Below, in pieces: positions 17,818-25,812 of a stretch of 64,000 nucleotides of DNA. Below the pieces are notes generated by a model. That model had not been told where the DNA came from. It saw only the letters and a program-made list of their open reading frames with translations, and did no database searches. Numbering within the stretch: the stretch's first letter is position 1; each line of letters opens with the position of its first letter. This DNA comes from Anaerolineales bacterium UBA2181. GTDB taxonomy: Bacteria; Chloroflexota; Anaerolineae; Promineifilales; UBA4811. The stretch spans positions 33,940 through 97,939 of the forward strand of contig DCVT01000056.1 in assembly GCA_002328075.1 (NCBI GenBank). Direction: 5' to 3'. The position numbers were made by a program, and so were the translations under genes.

Positions 17818-17843
17818 AAAGAAAAGCCCCCACTAAAGGGGGC
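17818..17843 (-). terminator. Rho-independent terminator of the tRNA gene
   Basis: On the minus strand GCCCCC-TTTAGT-GGGGGC followed by TTTTCTTT, four bases after the tRNA CCA end. Confidence 0.8.
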
Positions 17844-17846
17844 CTT

Positions 17847-17921
17847 TGGTGGCGACGACTGGATTTGAACCAGTAACCTACGGCTTATGAGTCCGCTGCT
17901 CTGCCATTGAGCTACGTCGCC
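17847..17921 (-). tRNA. tRNA with CAT anticodon (elongator Met, or Ile2)
   Basis: A 75-base cloverleaf with encoded CCA. The acceptor stem is GGCGACG/CGTCGCC, the D-stem GCTC/GAGC, the T-stem ACTGG/CCAGT, and the anticodon loop CTCATAA. The base pair next to the anticodon loop (31-39) is an A-G mismatch. It is not an initiator: it lacks the GGG/CCC anticodon stem and the 1-72 mismatch. Elongator Met and lysidine-modified Ile2 both carry CAT, and sequence alone does not separate them here. Confidence 0.93.
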
Positions 17922-17935
17922 AATCACCTACAGCT

Positions 17936-17963
17936 AGTATACCAGAGTCAGCGACCTTGGCAA
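17936..17963 (-). promoter_or_regulatory. tRNA promoter
   Basis: On the minus strand TTGCCA, 16 bases, TATACT, ending 15 bases before the tRNA 5' end. Confidence 0.7.
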
Positions 17964-17999
17964 GATGGCCGGCTCCATTTCCGCGTGGTCTGGGTTGCC

Positions 18000-18665
18000 C
18001 TATTCAATGGTCTCCAGGAACCGTCGGGCCACCGCCCCCACATCTGAATCGGAAGATATCCCGGTCCATGGGCTTCCGGGACGCACAATATTGACCACCA
18101 CAATGCTGGCGCCGTTAAAGATGGCGCTGCGCGCCTCACGGAGGTCCACCCCACCCGCGGCCGAGATCAGCACGTCGTACTTGGATTTGATCCGTTTGAC
18201 GTGGCGGTACTGGATCACCTTGCCGCGGGTGGTCTCCTCGTCGCGGCCGCGGTGAAGCACCATGGCCGTCGGCGCCTGGCGGAGCTCGCGCAGCACGGAC
18301 AACGGATCGCTCACTCCCAAAAGATCGATCATGGAATCCAAACCCAGTTGCTGACAGCGTTCGATAAACAGGTTGAGGGTTTCGGTTGGGGCGTTGCCCA
18401 ACACCGTGATAGCGGTGGCGCCAGCCGCGCGCACCATCGCTACCTCATCGGCTGCACCATCCGAGGTTTTGATATCCGCCACTATTTGTCCAGGCCACAA
18501 AGTTCGCAACGCCACGATTCCGCGTACGCCCTCGCGCTTGATGAACGGGGTACCGGCTTCGACCAGAATGCGATCGCTTGGGACGATCTGAGGCAGGATC
18601 TTGCGCGCCATGGCCAGGTCGTCGTTAAACGCCAGTTGCAGGTACCGGGTGTTGACGTGCAGCAT
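18000..18665 (-). CDS. HUMPS/OMPDC-superfamily protein (3-hexulose-6-phosphate synthase-like)
   Basis: A 221-residue TIM-barrel protein of the orotidine-phosphate decarboxylase superfamily. It shows LVEAGTPFIKREG, the active-site DxKxxD in ADIKTSDG, and the phosphate-binding end ISAAGGVDL and IVVVNIVRPG. Hexulose-phosphate synthases and ketogulonate-phosphate decarboxylases share these motifs. The isomerase partner of formaldehyde fixation (phi/hxlB) is not adjacent, so the substrate is open. It starts three bases after the slipin stop and is the third gene of a HEAT-slipin-HUMPS operon. Confidence 0.8.
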   Translation of the reverse strand: MLHVNTRYLQLAFNDDLAMARKILPQIVPSDRILVEAGTPFIKREGVRGIVALRTLWPGQIVADIKTSDGAADEVAMVRAAGATAITVLGNAPTETLNLFIERCQQLGLDSMIDLLGVSDPLSVLRELRQAPTAMVLHRGRDEETTRGKVIQYRHVKRIKSKYDVLISAAGGVDLREARSAIFNGASIVVVNIVRPGSPWTGISSDSDVGAVARRFLETIE

Positions 18666-18668
18666 GGC

Positions 18669-19595
18669 CTATCCGGTCATCGCGGTGCCGCACTTGGGAC
18701 AGAACCCTGCGCCGGGCCGAACCGCTGCACCGCATTCCGGGCACTCGGATGCTGTGGACGGTTGCGGCTCAGGTGCCGGTTCAGGTGCCAGCTCGGGTTT
18801 CGGCGACGGAGTGGCCCCGATCCGAGGGGTGGCGAGCAACGACTGCGCTACTGACTCTACGCTGCTCGGCAGGACCATCACAATCTTTTCCGAAGGATCG
18901 GCGGCAATATCGCGAATGGTCTGCAGTGTTCGGAGGTGGAGCGCCCCGGGATGACGGGATAGGTTATCCGCGGCATGCATGAGGTTGGTGGAAGCAGAGA
19001 GCTCACCCTCAGACGCGATGATCACCGCCCGACGCTCGCGTTCAGCCTCGGCCTGTTTGGCCATCGCGCGCTTCATCTCGGCTGGCAGTTCGATTTCCTG
19101 GATCTTGATTGCCTCCAGGTCCACACCCCAGCCCGAGGTCTCCGAGTCGACTATGGTCTTGATGCTCTCGGCGATCTGTTCACGTTCCGTGAGCACAAAA
19201 TCGAGCTCGGCGTTGCCTATCACGTCCCGCAACGCGGCCTGGGTGAACTGACGTACTGCAAAGACATAGTCCTCGATTTTGATGATCGCATCGGCCGGGT
19301 GGAGAACCTTAAAGTAGACCACCGCATTGGTGAGCAACGGGATGTTGTCCTTGGTGATGACCTCCTGGCGTGGGATGTCGGCTGTCTTGATGCGCATATC
19401 CACGCGCCGCATGGACTGCACGACCGGAATCACGATGGTCAATCCGGGGTTCCGTGTGCTACTGTATTTGCCCAATGTAAACACGACGCCCCGTTCGTAC
19501 TGATAGAGCATTTTGATGCCCGAGAGGACAAGGAGTAAGAGTAATACACCCAATGCCCCAGACAAACCTAGCACACATGGCCATGCGTCTGCCAT
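18669..19595 (-). CDS. Slipin/SPFH (band 7) protein with C-terminal zinc ribbon
   Basis: A 308-residue membrane scaffold. One N-terminal helix (about 5-28) is followed by a slipin-type SPFH domain (YQYERGVVFTLGKY, NPGLTIVIPVVQSM, DSETSGWGVDLEAIKIQEIELPAEMKRAMAKQAEAERERRA in part). A Pro/Glu-rich linker then leads to a four-Cys zinc ribbon (CPECG...CPKCG). The ATG at 19595 has AAAGGAGGG upstream; the longer frame to 19766 is rejected. Slipins organise membrane microdomains and often pair with an NfeD protease partner, which is not seen here. The zinc-ribbon tail echoes other proteins in the window. Confidence 0.92.
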   Translation of the reverse strand: MADAWPCVLGLSGALGVLLLLLVLSGIKMLYQYERGVVFTLGKYSSTRNPGLTIVIPVVQSMRRVDMRIKTADIPRQEVITKDNIPLLTNAVVYFKVLHPADAIIKIEDYVFAVRQFTQAALRDVIGNAELDFVLTEREQIAESIKTIVDSETSGWGVDLEAIKIQEIELPAEMKRAMAKQAEAERERRAVIIASEGELSASTNLMHAADNLSRHPGALHLRTLQTIRDIAADPSEKIVMVLPSSVESVAQSLLATPRIGATPSPKPELAPEPAPEPQPSTASECPECGAAVRPGAGFCPKCGTAMTG

Positions 19596-19606
19596 CCTAC
19601 CCTCCT

Positions 19607-20302
19607 TTACCAGACTAGAAACGAGACCAACCAGAGCGCGACCAGCAGCGCTCCAAACGCTAATACCAATACGGGAATTCGCTGGAGAAGTTGCTCGCGG
19701 CGAACGCGCTGTTGGGCCGATGGGCCGCCAATGCGTTCCAGGAGGCGCCGGGCCTCGGTTCTGCACCCGGGCAAGGGTGAGCGCAAGGCGGCCGCCAGTG
19801 CTTCCACCGCCGGCTGGCCAACGCGCTCCAAGGCTAGTCCGGCCGCGTTCCGTACCCGCTCATCACGATCTGCGAGGGCGCTCACCAACGCATCAATGGC
19901 CCGGTCGCCACCCAGGGCTCCCAGCGCGTCCGCCGCGCTCCAACGAATCTCCCACCGGGGTGAAACGACCGCTCGGAGGAGTGCATCCATGGCGGCTGGG
20001 CTGCCGATGGTGCCGAGTGCCCAGAGCGCATAGGGTGCCATGCGTCCGCCTTGACCCATCAGGGTTGTTTCCAGCGCGGGAATTGCCGGCTGTCCAATGT
20101 GGGCTAGGGCGGAGGCCGCAGCCTGCCTAACTAGGTACTCATCATCGCCCAGGGCGGACAGCAGCGGAACGATGGCCTGAGCGCAACCGGTCTTGCCCAA
20201 CGCCTCCGCAGCCTGAATCTTGATTTCCCGGGTCTCGTCGGCAAGCAGTCGGGCCAACTGGCCGACGTCGGCTCCCCGGAGCAGCTTTTCTAGCTCTTCC
20301 AT
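19607..20302 (-). CDS. HEAT-repeat protein with C-terminal membrane anchor
   Basis: A 231-residue helical-repeat protein. About five HEAT/PBS-lyase-type repeats (for example EIKIQAAEALGKTGC, EYLVRQAAASALAHIG, RWEIRWSAADALGALGG, DERVRNAAGLALERVG) are followed by one C-terminal membrane helix (VLVLAFGALLVALWLVSFLVW). Such tail-anchored repeat proteins serve as protein-binding platforms at the membrane. It is first in an operon with the slipin (11-base gap) and the HUMPS protein. The ATG at 20302 sits 16 bases after the predicted transcription start. Confidence 0.85.
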   Translation of the reverse strand: MEELEKLLRGADVGQLARLLADETREIKIQAAEALGKTGCAQAIVPLLSALGDDEYLVRQAAASALAHIGQPAIPALETTLMGQGGRMAPYALWALGTIGSPAAMDALLRAVVSPRWEIRWSAADALGALGGDRAIDALVSALADRDERVRNAAGLALERVGQPAVEALAAALRSPLPGCRTEARRLLERIGGPSAQQRVRREQLLQRIPVLVLAFGALLVALWLVSFLVW

Positions 20303-20324
20303 TTTCACGCTGAACGCAAGCCAT

Positions 20325-20353
20325 AGTGTACCCTGCAGCCATCCGACAGGCAA
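20325..20353 (-). promoter_or_regulatory. Promoter of the HEAT-slipin-HUMPS operon
   Basis: On the minus strand TTGCCT, 17 bases, TACACT. Confidence 0.55.
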
Positions 20354-20362
20354 CTCAGGGTG

Positions 20363-21097
20363 TCAGTGGCAGGGGGACTCCAAACCATGTGCTTCGAGCA
20401 GATCGGTGTCATCCATTATGGACTCGGTAACACCGTCAGCAACGATCTGGCCCTTGTCCATGATGACCATGCGGTGGAAAAGTTCGGCAACCAGGTGCAT
20501 GTCGTGCGAAGCTACCAACATGGTCTGGGGCAACTCGGCAAGCAGGCGGATGAGGCTGCGCCGGGAGCGTGGATCGAGCCCGGCAGTGGGCTCGTCAAGC
20601 ACCAGAATCAGCGGGTCCATCGCCAAAACGGTGGCAATGGCAATCCGTTTTTTTTCGCCCATACTGAGATGATGCGATAGGCGCTCTGGGTACTCGCTCA
20701 TGTGTACGGCGGCCAAGGCGCTCCGAACCCGCTGACGCACCTCTTCGGCGCCAAGACGCATGTGTAGCGGACCAAATGCCACATCATCAAAAACCGTCGG
20801 CGAAAAAAGCTGGTCATCCGGATCCTGGAAAACCAGCCCGACCCATGCCCGGATCTTGCCCAGGTTGTGCTCGGTGACTTGCAGCCCGCCCACCCGGACA
20901 AGACCGGCTGATGGACGCAAGATACCGTTGAGATGCAGCATGAGCGTTGATTTGCCGGCTCCATTGGGACCCACCAGTGCCACCTTCTCGCCCGGTGAGA
21001 CGTAAAGCGAGACCGACTGAAGGGCCTGGTGACCGTCCGGATAGCTGAAGTTGAGGCCTGTGACGTCGATGGTGTGGTGAGACACGTTCTTTAGCAC
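20363..21097 (-). CDS. cbiO: CbiO-type ECF transporter ATP-binding protein
   Basis: A 244-residue ABC ATPase. Walker A is GPNGAGKST, the Q-loop FQDPDDQLFSPTVFDDVAFGP is typical of cobalt/energy-coupling-factor ATPases, the signature reads HLSMGEKKRIAIA, Walker B is LILVLDEPTAGLD and the switch is ASHDMH. It powers the nickel/cobalt importer with CbiQ and CbiM. GTG at 21097 starts inside the last codons of cbiQ (7-base overlap). Confidence 0.95.
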   Translation of the reverse strand: MLKNVSHHTIDVTGLNFSYPDGHQALQSVSLYVSPGEKVALVGPNGAGKSTLMLHLNGILRPSAGLVRVGGLQVTEHNLGKIRAWVGLVFQDPDDQLFSPTVFDDVAFGPLHMRLGAEEVRQRVRSALAAVHMSEYPERLSHHLSMGEKKRIAIATVLAMDPLILVLDEPTAGLDPRSRRSLIRLLAELPQTMLVASHDMHLVAELFHRMVIMDKGQIVADGVTESIMDDTDLLEAHGLESPCH

Positions 21098-21882
21098 CAG
21101 TTGGCGGCTGCCAAAATGACAGCGTAGGCAGTGACCGGAAGCGCACCCAGCATGAGGTCGCGTGGAGAGAGCGGGGGAGGGTCAAGGCGCCGGATTTGAC
21201 CGCGGTATCCGCGCGCCGCCATTGCCTGGTACACCCGTTCACTACGCTCGTAGCTGCGGAGGAAGAGCTGCCCCACCATCCAACCCGTCACGCGGGCGCG
21301 CCAGGCGAGATTCCCGCCGGTACTTTGTGAACCCGCCGGCGCTGCGCTGCGTGCTTGCCGGGCGCGGGCCATGCGGAACCCTTCGCCTGCCAGCACAAAC
21401 AGGTACCGATACATGAATGAAATGATGGCAATTAGCAGCCGGGGAACGTGGAGCGAATTCAGCGCCCAGAGGAGGTCCGTCAGATGGGTGGTTGCTGCCA
21501 AGATGATGGCGATCTGAACTGAGAGCCAAGATTTGAGCAGTATGCTGGCAAAACGGACCAGACCGGGTTCAGATACGGTCCAGCCAACCCGCGGCAGTTC
21601 GAGCAGCGGCGGGCCGGGTACCGTGACCAGCAACGTCAAAGCAGCCAGGGCGAACGGAAGTGCAATGAGTGAACGTCGCAACACGGACCCGATGGGTATT
21701 CCTGCTGCCGCAGTGAGCACAAGCGTGATGGCCCAGAGGAACGCAAAAGCCACCCATTTACCTGCTGGCATCAGGCTGACCGAGAGGATCAATAAGAGGG
21801 TCGCCGTCACCTTGACCCGGGTGTCCAGCCGATGGATCGTGCTGGTGCCCCGCACATACTGGTCAACCAAGTTCACGTGCAT
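21091..21882 (-). CDS. cbiQ: CbiQ-type ECF transporter transmembrane protein
   Basis: A 263-residue membrane protein with about five helices and the cytoplasmic coupling motif ARAARS-like region (RMARARQARSAAP) seen in EcfT/CbiQ. It begins MHVNLVDQYVRGTSTIHRLD, the usual start region of the family. An in-frame TTG at 21912 exists but lies inside the upstream terminator stem, so ATG 21882 is preferred. It links the substrate component CbiM to the ATPase. Confidence 0.9.
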   Translation of the reverse strand: MHVNLVDQYVRGTSTIHRLDTRVKVTATLLLILSVSLMPAGKWVAFAFLWAITLVLTAAAGIPIGSVLRRSLIALPFALAALTLLVTVPGPPLLELPRVGWTVSEPGLVRFASILLKSWLSVQIAIILAATTHLTDLLWALNSLHVPRLLIAIISFMYRYLFVLAGEGFRMARARQARSAAPAGSQSTGGNLAWRARVTGWMVGQLFLRSYERSERVYQAMAARGYRGQIRRLDPPPLSPRDLMLGALPVTAYAVILAAANWC

Positions 21883-21896
21883 GGAGGAATCATAGC

Positions 21897-21933
21897 AAAA
21901 ACCGGCGAACAATCCAGGGATCGTTCGCCGGTT
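21897..21933 (-). terminator. Terminator/attenuator between cbiM and cbiQ
   Basis: A 16-base stem with one mismatch (21900-21915 with 21918-21933) and a tight loop, followed on the minus strand by five Ts. It sits between two genes of one importer and may lower expression of cbiQO relative to cbiM. Confidence 0.65.
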
Positions 21934-21960
21934 CTCCCTATCGAAAGGGCCAGGCGATCG

Positions 21961-22926
21961 TCAGGATGACGACGGCCGGGCGCGCCGCAGCCAGGCGACC
22001 CCATAGGCGATGCCGAATACCAACAACACCCCCACAACCCCGGCCAAGATGGTTGCCCCTGCCTCGCTCTTGACAAGTGGAACGGTGTAATCGGGCAATA
22101 TCTGGTACAGGGGATCGAGGCCTTTGGCCAGGAATCCCTGGTCCTCTGCGACCCGCTCAAGGCCGTCCGGTGATGGCGACGCCCATGGCGAGAAAAGCGT
22201 GACGACCAGCGCTATAAGCAGACCGCCCCAGACCCAACCAGCGGAACGGGTCGCGGGCGGTCTGGCGCTGAAACGCAACAGGTCGGGTCGGGTTTGCGCA
22301 ATGAACGCCAACGCGGCTGCGGTGATCAATCCCTCTCCTATGCCAATGAGCGAGTGGACGGCAGCCATGGCGGGTAGAGCTACGCCCAGGGGCGAGGTGC
22401 GTGATACGGCTAGTTCGACGGCCGTCGCGATCGCTCCCACCATCACAGACAGCCAACCACCCACAAAGCCGGCGATCAAGATCGCGCGCCGGGTGTTTCC
22501 CAGCATTTTTCGGGCGCCCTGGTAGACGAAATACCCGGTGAATGCAGTGAGGACTCCCATGTTCAGAATGTTCCACCCCAGAACCAGCAATCCGCCATCC
22601 TGGAACAGCAGAGCCTGTACGGCCACGACGCACGTCATGATCAGCACCGCGGCCCATGGACCGAGGACGATGGCTGACAATGCGCCGCCCAACATGTGCC
22701 CTGACGTGCCGCCAGCCACCGGAAAGTTGAGCATCTGAGCGGCAAATATGAACGCCGCCAGGATGCCCATCAGTGGAACCTGTCGTTCACCCAACTGCTC
22801 TCGGGTCTGACGCAACGCCCATCCAATCAGCAGCAGAACGAACAGCCAACCTATCAGCGCTACCGGGGCGGTCAGAAAGCCATCCGGGATGTGGAGCGGC
22901 AACGCGCTGAGGATCGAACCGATCAT
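21961..22926 (-). CDS. cbiM: CbiM nickel/cobalt ECF substrate component fused to PDGLE domain
   Basis: A 321-residue membrane protein. The metal-binding N-terminal motif HIPDGFL comes after an 11-residue leader. The core contains the HMLGGALSAIVLGPWAA and HSLIGIGEGLITA segments of CbiM/NikM. The C-terminal 90 residues carry SPDGLE and a last helix, the PDGLE/CbiN-like small subunit fused in. It selects Ni2+ or Co2+ for import. The ATG at 22926 has AGGAGGAG upstream. Transcribed from a consensus promoter with a palindromic operator. In relatives the His must lie near the mature N-terminus, so the leader may be processed. Confidence 0.93.
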   Translation of the reverse strand: MIGSILSALPLHIPDGFLTAPVALIGWLFVLLLIGWALRQTREQLGERQVPLMGILAAFIFAAQMLNFPVAGGTSGHMLGGALSAIVLGPWAAVLIMTCVVAVQALLFQDGGLLVLGWNILNMGVLTAFTGYFVYQGARKMLGNTRRAILIAGFVGGWLSVMVGAIATAVELAVSRTSPLGVALPAMAAVHSLIGIGEGLITAAALAFIAQTRPDLLRFSARPPATRSAGWVWGGLLIALVVTLFSPWASPSPDGLERVAEDQGFLAKGLDPLYQILPDYTVPLVKSEAGATILAGVVGVLLVFGIAYGVAWLRRARPSSS

Positions 22927-22949
22927 GCACTCCTCCTGTGCTGGGGGCC

Positions 22950-22971
22950 TTATTGCTAATGATTGCAATAA
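22950..22971 (-). promoter_or_regulatory. Palindromic operator, Fur-family-like, over the cbiM transcription start
   Basis: A perfect dyad with 7-base arms TTATTGC and GCAATAA around 8 bases. It begins at the last base of the -10 box and covers the start point, a position suited to repression. The A/T-rich dyad shape is like Fur/Nur/Zur sites; the actual regulator is not in the window. Confidence 0.6.
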
Positions 22972-22998
22972 TTATATCCCTGCGAACGGTATTGTCAA
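22971..22998 (-). promoter_or_regulatory. Consensus sigma70 promoter of cbiMQO
   Basis: On the minus strand a perfect TTGACA, 16 bases, perfect TATAAT: the strongest promoter in the window, as expected if a repressor holds it down. Confidence 0.85.
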
Positions 22999-23227
22999 GT
23001 GCCGATGGCCGGGAAATGGCAGGTGAGCGGAGTGGGTTCGAGGACGCACGAAGCGGCAAATGACCCTACTCCGGGAATCGTGGCCACCAGAGGGTGGTAA
23101 CCTGTACCCCGGCGGGACACCCTACCAAGAGGCTGGCGGCGACTGGCACCGTGATCGGGGCGATGCGGCGGCTGCAAAACGTCCTGCCCTCGGAGATTCT
23201 GCGGCCGGTTGGGTTCAGTTAACTCAC

Positions 23228-24373
23228 CTATTCCATTCGGGCACGCTCCACGGCTTGGGCAATGGCCTCGACTGCCTGGTCGATCTCGTACGGCGTCGTA
23301 AAGCGGCCCGTGGAGAACCGGAGCGTGCCCAGCGCATATTCGAGGGGCAACCCGATCGCCTGCAAAACCGGCGAGATGGTAACCCCTTCCGCGTGGCAAG
23401 CAGCCCCGGCTGAGGCTGCTACCTCGTCCCACAGTTCATATAACAAGTCCTCGGCCGCCAGGTTGGCAAAGCTTATGCTCAGTGTATTGGGCAAGTGATG
23501 GTGTGGGTGGCCGTTCAGGCGGAGGTCCGGTTGCCGGACCTGCAGTCCGTGCCACAGGCGTTCGCGCATTGCCAACATATGGTCGCGATTCGATTCCAAT
23601 TCGGCGGCGGCGATGGCGGCGGCCTCTCCCAACCCTACGATCTCTAGCACGTTTTCGGTTCCGGCCCGGTGGTTGCGCTCGTGACTGGCGCCATGCATCC
23701 ACTTTTCGAGGTTAACGCCCGAACGCAGATAGAGCGCGCCGACCCCTTTGGGGGCGTACAGTTTGTGCCCGGCAATGGAAAGCAGGTCGACCCCCAGTTC
23801 ATCCACTGCGACCGGTAGCTTGCCGATCGATTGGGCTGCATCGGTGTGCATCAGGGCGCCTGCCCAATGAACAATGTCTGCGATTTCGGCAATCGGTTCG
23901 ACGGTGCCGATCTCGTTGTTGGCGTGCATCACACTGACCAGGATAGTCTGGGGAGTGATTGCTTTTTCCACTTGTTTGGGATCGACCACACCGAAGGAGT
24001 CCACTGGCACCACGGAGACGTCCAAACCCTTTGACTGGAGATGCTGGCAGGGCTCCAACACGGCTGGGTGTTCGATGGCGCTGGTGACAATGTGGTTGCC
24101 TTTGGAACGGTAGGCGGCGGCAATCCCTTTGATGGCCGTGTTGTTGGCTTCCGTACCACCACTGGTGAAAACAATCTCTTCGGACTTGGAGGCAATGAGC
24201 GATGCCACCTGGCGGCGCGCTCTTTCCAGCGCCTGGCGCGCGGTCACACCGTAAGGGTGCGGGCTGGACGGATTTCCAAAGTGGGTATGGAGAAACGGCT
24301 CCATGGCCTTGGCAACCCGAGGGTCGATGGGGGTTGTGGCGTTATAGTCCAGGTAGATGGGTTTCTCCGCCAT
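23228..24373 (-). CDS. iscS: Cysteine desulfurase (NifS/IscS family)
   Basis: A 381-residue PLP enzyme that takes sulfur from cysteine for Fe-S clusters and other thio-cofactors. The N-terminus is YLDYNATTPIDPRV, followed by TSGGTEANNTAI, HTDAAQSIGK, the PLP lysine in SIAGHKLYAPKG, the HERNHRAGTENV segment and the active-site Cys loop SAGAACHAEG. The short Cys loop fits NifS/IscS class I. Its ATG directly abuts the TAG stop of the upstream dehydrogenase gene. No iscU or regulator is present. It could support LipA (Fe-S, sulfur donor) elsewhere in the window. Confidence 0.95.
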   Translation of the reverse strand: MAEKPIYLDYNATTPIDPRVAKAMEPFLHTHFGNPSSPHPYGVTARQALERARRQVASLIASKSEEIVFTSGGTEANNTAIKGIAAAYRSKGNHIVTSAIEHPAVLEPCQHLQSKGLDVSVVPVDSFGVVDPKQVEKAITPQTILVSVMHANNEIGTVEPIAEIADIVHWAGALMHTDAAQSIGKLPVAVDELGVDLLSIAGHKLYAPKGVGALYLRSGVNLEKWMHGASHERNHRAGTENVLEIVGLGEAAAIAAAELESNRDHMLAMRERLWHGLQVRQPDLRLNGHPHHHLPNTLSISFANLAAEDLLYELWDEVAASAGAACHAEGVTISPVLQAIGLPLEYALGTLRFSTGRFTTPYEIDQAVEAIAQAVERARME

Positions 24374-25477
24374 CTAGAAATGCCCTTCGTATCCGCGGAT
24401 TCCGAGGGCATCGCGCACGGTCTGTAGTTCCAGGACAAGACTGGGGTTCACCGGTATTCCGCGGCGGCGGACAACAGCCTGATTCCGGTGTTCTTTTTCG
24501 CCTGCCACCAGTATGGCGTCATGCCCCGTTGCTTTGCGGGATTCCTGGAGTGCGCGCATGATGCAACCGGTTATCTGGCGCGATTGCTCCAACGGGACGA
24601 AATGCTGGATGTTAATGGCCAGGAAAAAGTGGCCTAGCATGTACGGTCGGCGGGCACCATCGAGGGTCGTGCCGAGCAGTTCTTTCATGAATGCACCGCC
24701 GGATAGCGAGGCCGAAAGTATCTCCACCAGCGTGGCCAAGTCGTACCCCTTGTACCCGGCATAGAGCTCACCTGCGCCGCCCAACGGGAGCAGGGCAGCG
24801 TGGCCTCGCTCCATTTCGCGCAATATCTGGGGGGCATCGGTCGCGGGATTTCCGTCACGATCAATCACCCATCCTTCCGGCAGCGGTTTCCCGGTGCGGG
24901 CAGCTACCTCCACCTTTCCCCGTTGAGCGATGGAAGTGGCCCCGTCAAAGCAGAACGGGAAATCTCCATCCGATGGGGCAGCAAAGGCGATGGGGTTAGT
25001 CCCCAGCATGGGCTCGGAGCCAAACGTCGGGGCAATCGACGGCCGGGCATTGGTGAAAGCGAACCCCATCATCCCGGCCTCGGCCGCCATGAGCGCGTAA
25101 TAGCCTGCGATGCCAAAGTGGGTGCTGTTGCGTACAGAAACTGCTCCCAAACCGTGTTGCCCGGCCTTGTCAATGGCCATGCTCATGGCGCGGTGAGCGA
25201 TGACATGGCCCATGCCGTGGTGTCCATCGATTACGGCTGTCGTCTCGGTCTCTTGCACCACCTCAATCTCTGTTCGTGTCAGGTGCCGGCCAGACACGAT
25301 TCGGTCATAGTAGTATTTCAGCCGGCCAATGCCGTGCGACTCGATTCCCCTTAGGTCCGAGGCTATGAGCACCTCAGCGCAGATCCTCGCGTCCTCCAAC
25401 GGTGTGCCGAGGGCTACAAAAGTGTCAACCATAAAGCTCTGAATCACATGTACCGGAATGTACTGCAGCTCCTTCAT
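24374..25477 (-). CDS. Ldh2-family malate/L-lactate/ureidoglycolate dehydrogenase
   Basis: A 367-residue NAD(P)-dependent dehydrogenase of the non-Rossmann Ldh2 fold. It shows SDLRGIESHGIGRLKYY near the N-terminus, VRNSTHFGIAGYYALMA with the catalytic His, the cofactor-side FTNARPSIAPTFGSEPMLGTNPIAFA and YAGYKGYDLA. Family members oxidise L-lactate, L-malate, L-sulfolactate or ureidoglycolate, and the motifs do not settle the substrate. GAAGGAGG precedes the ATG. It heads an operon with the cysteine desulfurase. Confidence 0.92.
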   Translation of the reverse strand: MKELQYIPVHVIQSFMVDTFVALGTPLEDARICAEVLIASDLRGIESHGIGRLKYYYDRIVSGRHLTRTEIEVVQETETTAVIDGHHGMGHVIAHRAMSMAIDKAGQHGLGAVSVRNSTHFGIAGYYALMAAEAGMMGFAFTNARPSIAPTFGSEPMLGTNPIAFAAPSDGDFPFCFDGATSIAQRGKVEVAARTGKPLPEGWVIDRDGNPATDAPQILREMERGHAALLPLGGAGELYAGYKGYDLATLVEILSASLSGGAFMKELLGTTLDGARRPYMLGHFFLAINIQHFVPLEQSRQITGCIMRALQESRKATGHDAILVAGEKEHRNQAVVRRRGIPVNPSLVLELQTVRDALGIRGYEGHF

Positions 25478-25812
25478 CGCGGGCTACCTCCTTCTCAAGT
25501 TGGCTCTAGCATATCGCAGATGGGTCAGGCTGGCAACGCCAGTGTCTGGCTTGATCGCCAGATGAGTCAACCTACGAAACTGAGGGTTGCGGGTCAAGGC
25601 CCCAGGCGGCTCTGGCTGGGAATAAGGCAGCACAGTGGGTGGCAAGACCAGGGTCCTGCCTGCCGCGGGTCGCGGGCACCTGGCAAGACCCGGCGCGTAA
25701 CACAAATGGTGGACTGTTGTTGCCGGCGAAGCGGGCTGCTGATATACTGATACCCGGTAGGAACAACGGCGAGCAAGGGCATCTGGCTGTGAAAAGAGGA
25801 GAGTGAGAGGGC
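25478..25812. other. Divergent intergenic region
   Basis: Holds the promoter of the LysM gene near its right end; no credible coding frame or RNA otherwise. Confidence 0.5.
25720..25748 (+). promoter_or_regulatory. Promoter of LysM protein gene
   Basis: TTGCCG, 17 bases, TATACT; expected start near 25755, 58 bases before the ATG. Confidence 0.55.

Noticed and set aside
19595..19766. 57-codon upstream extension of the slipin
   Set aside because: Overlaps the HEAT-repeat gene out of frame, while the internal ATG has a strong ribosome site and starts at the membrane helix.
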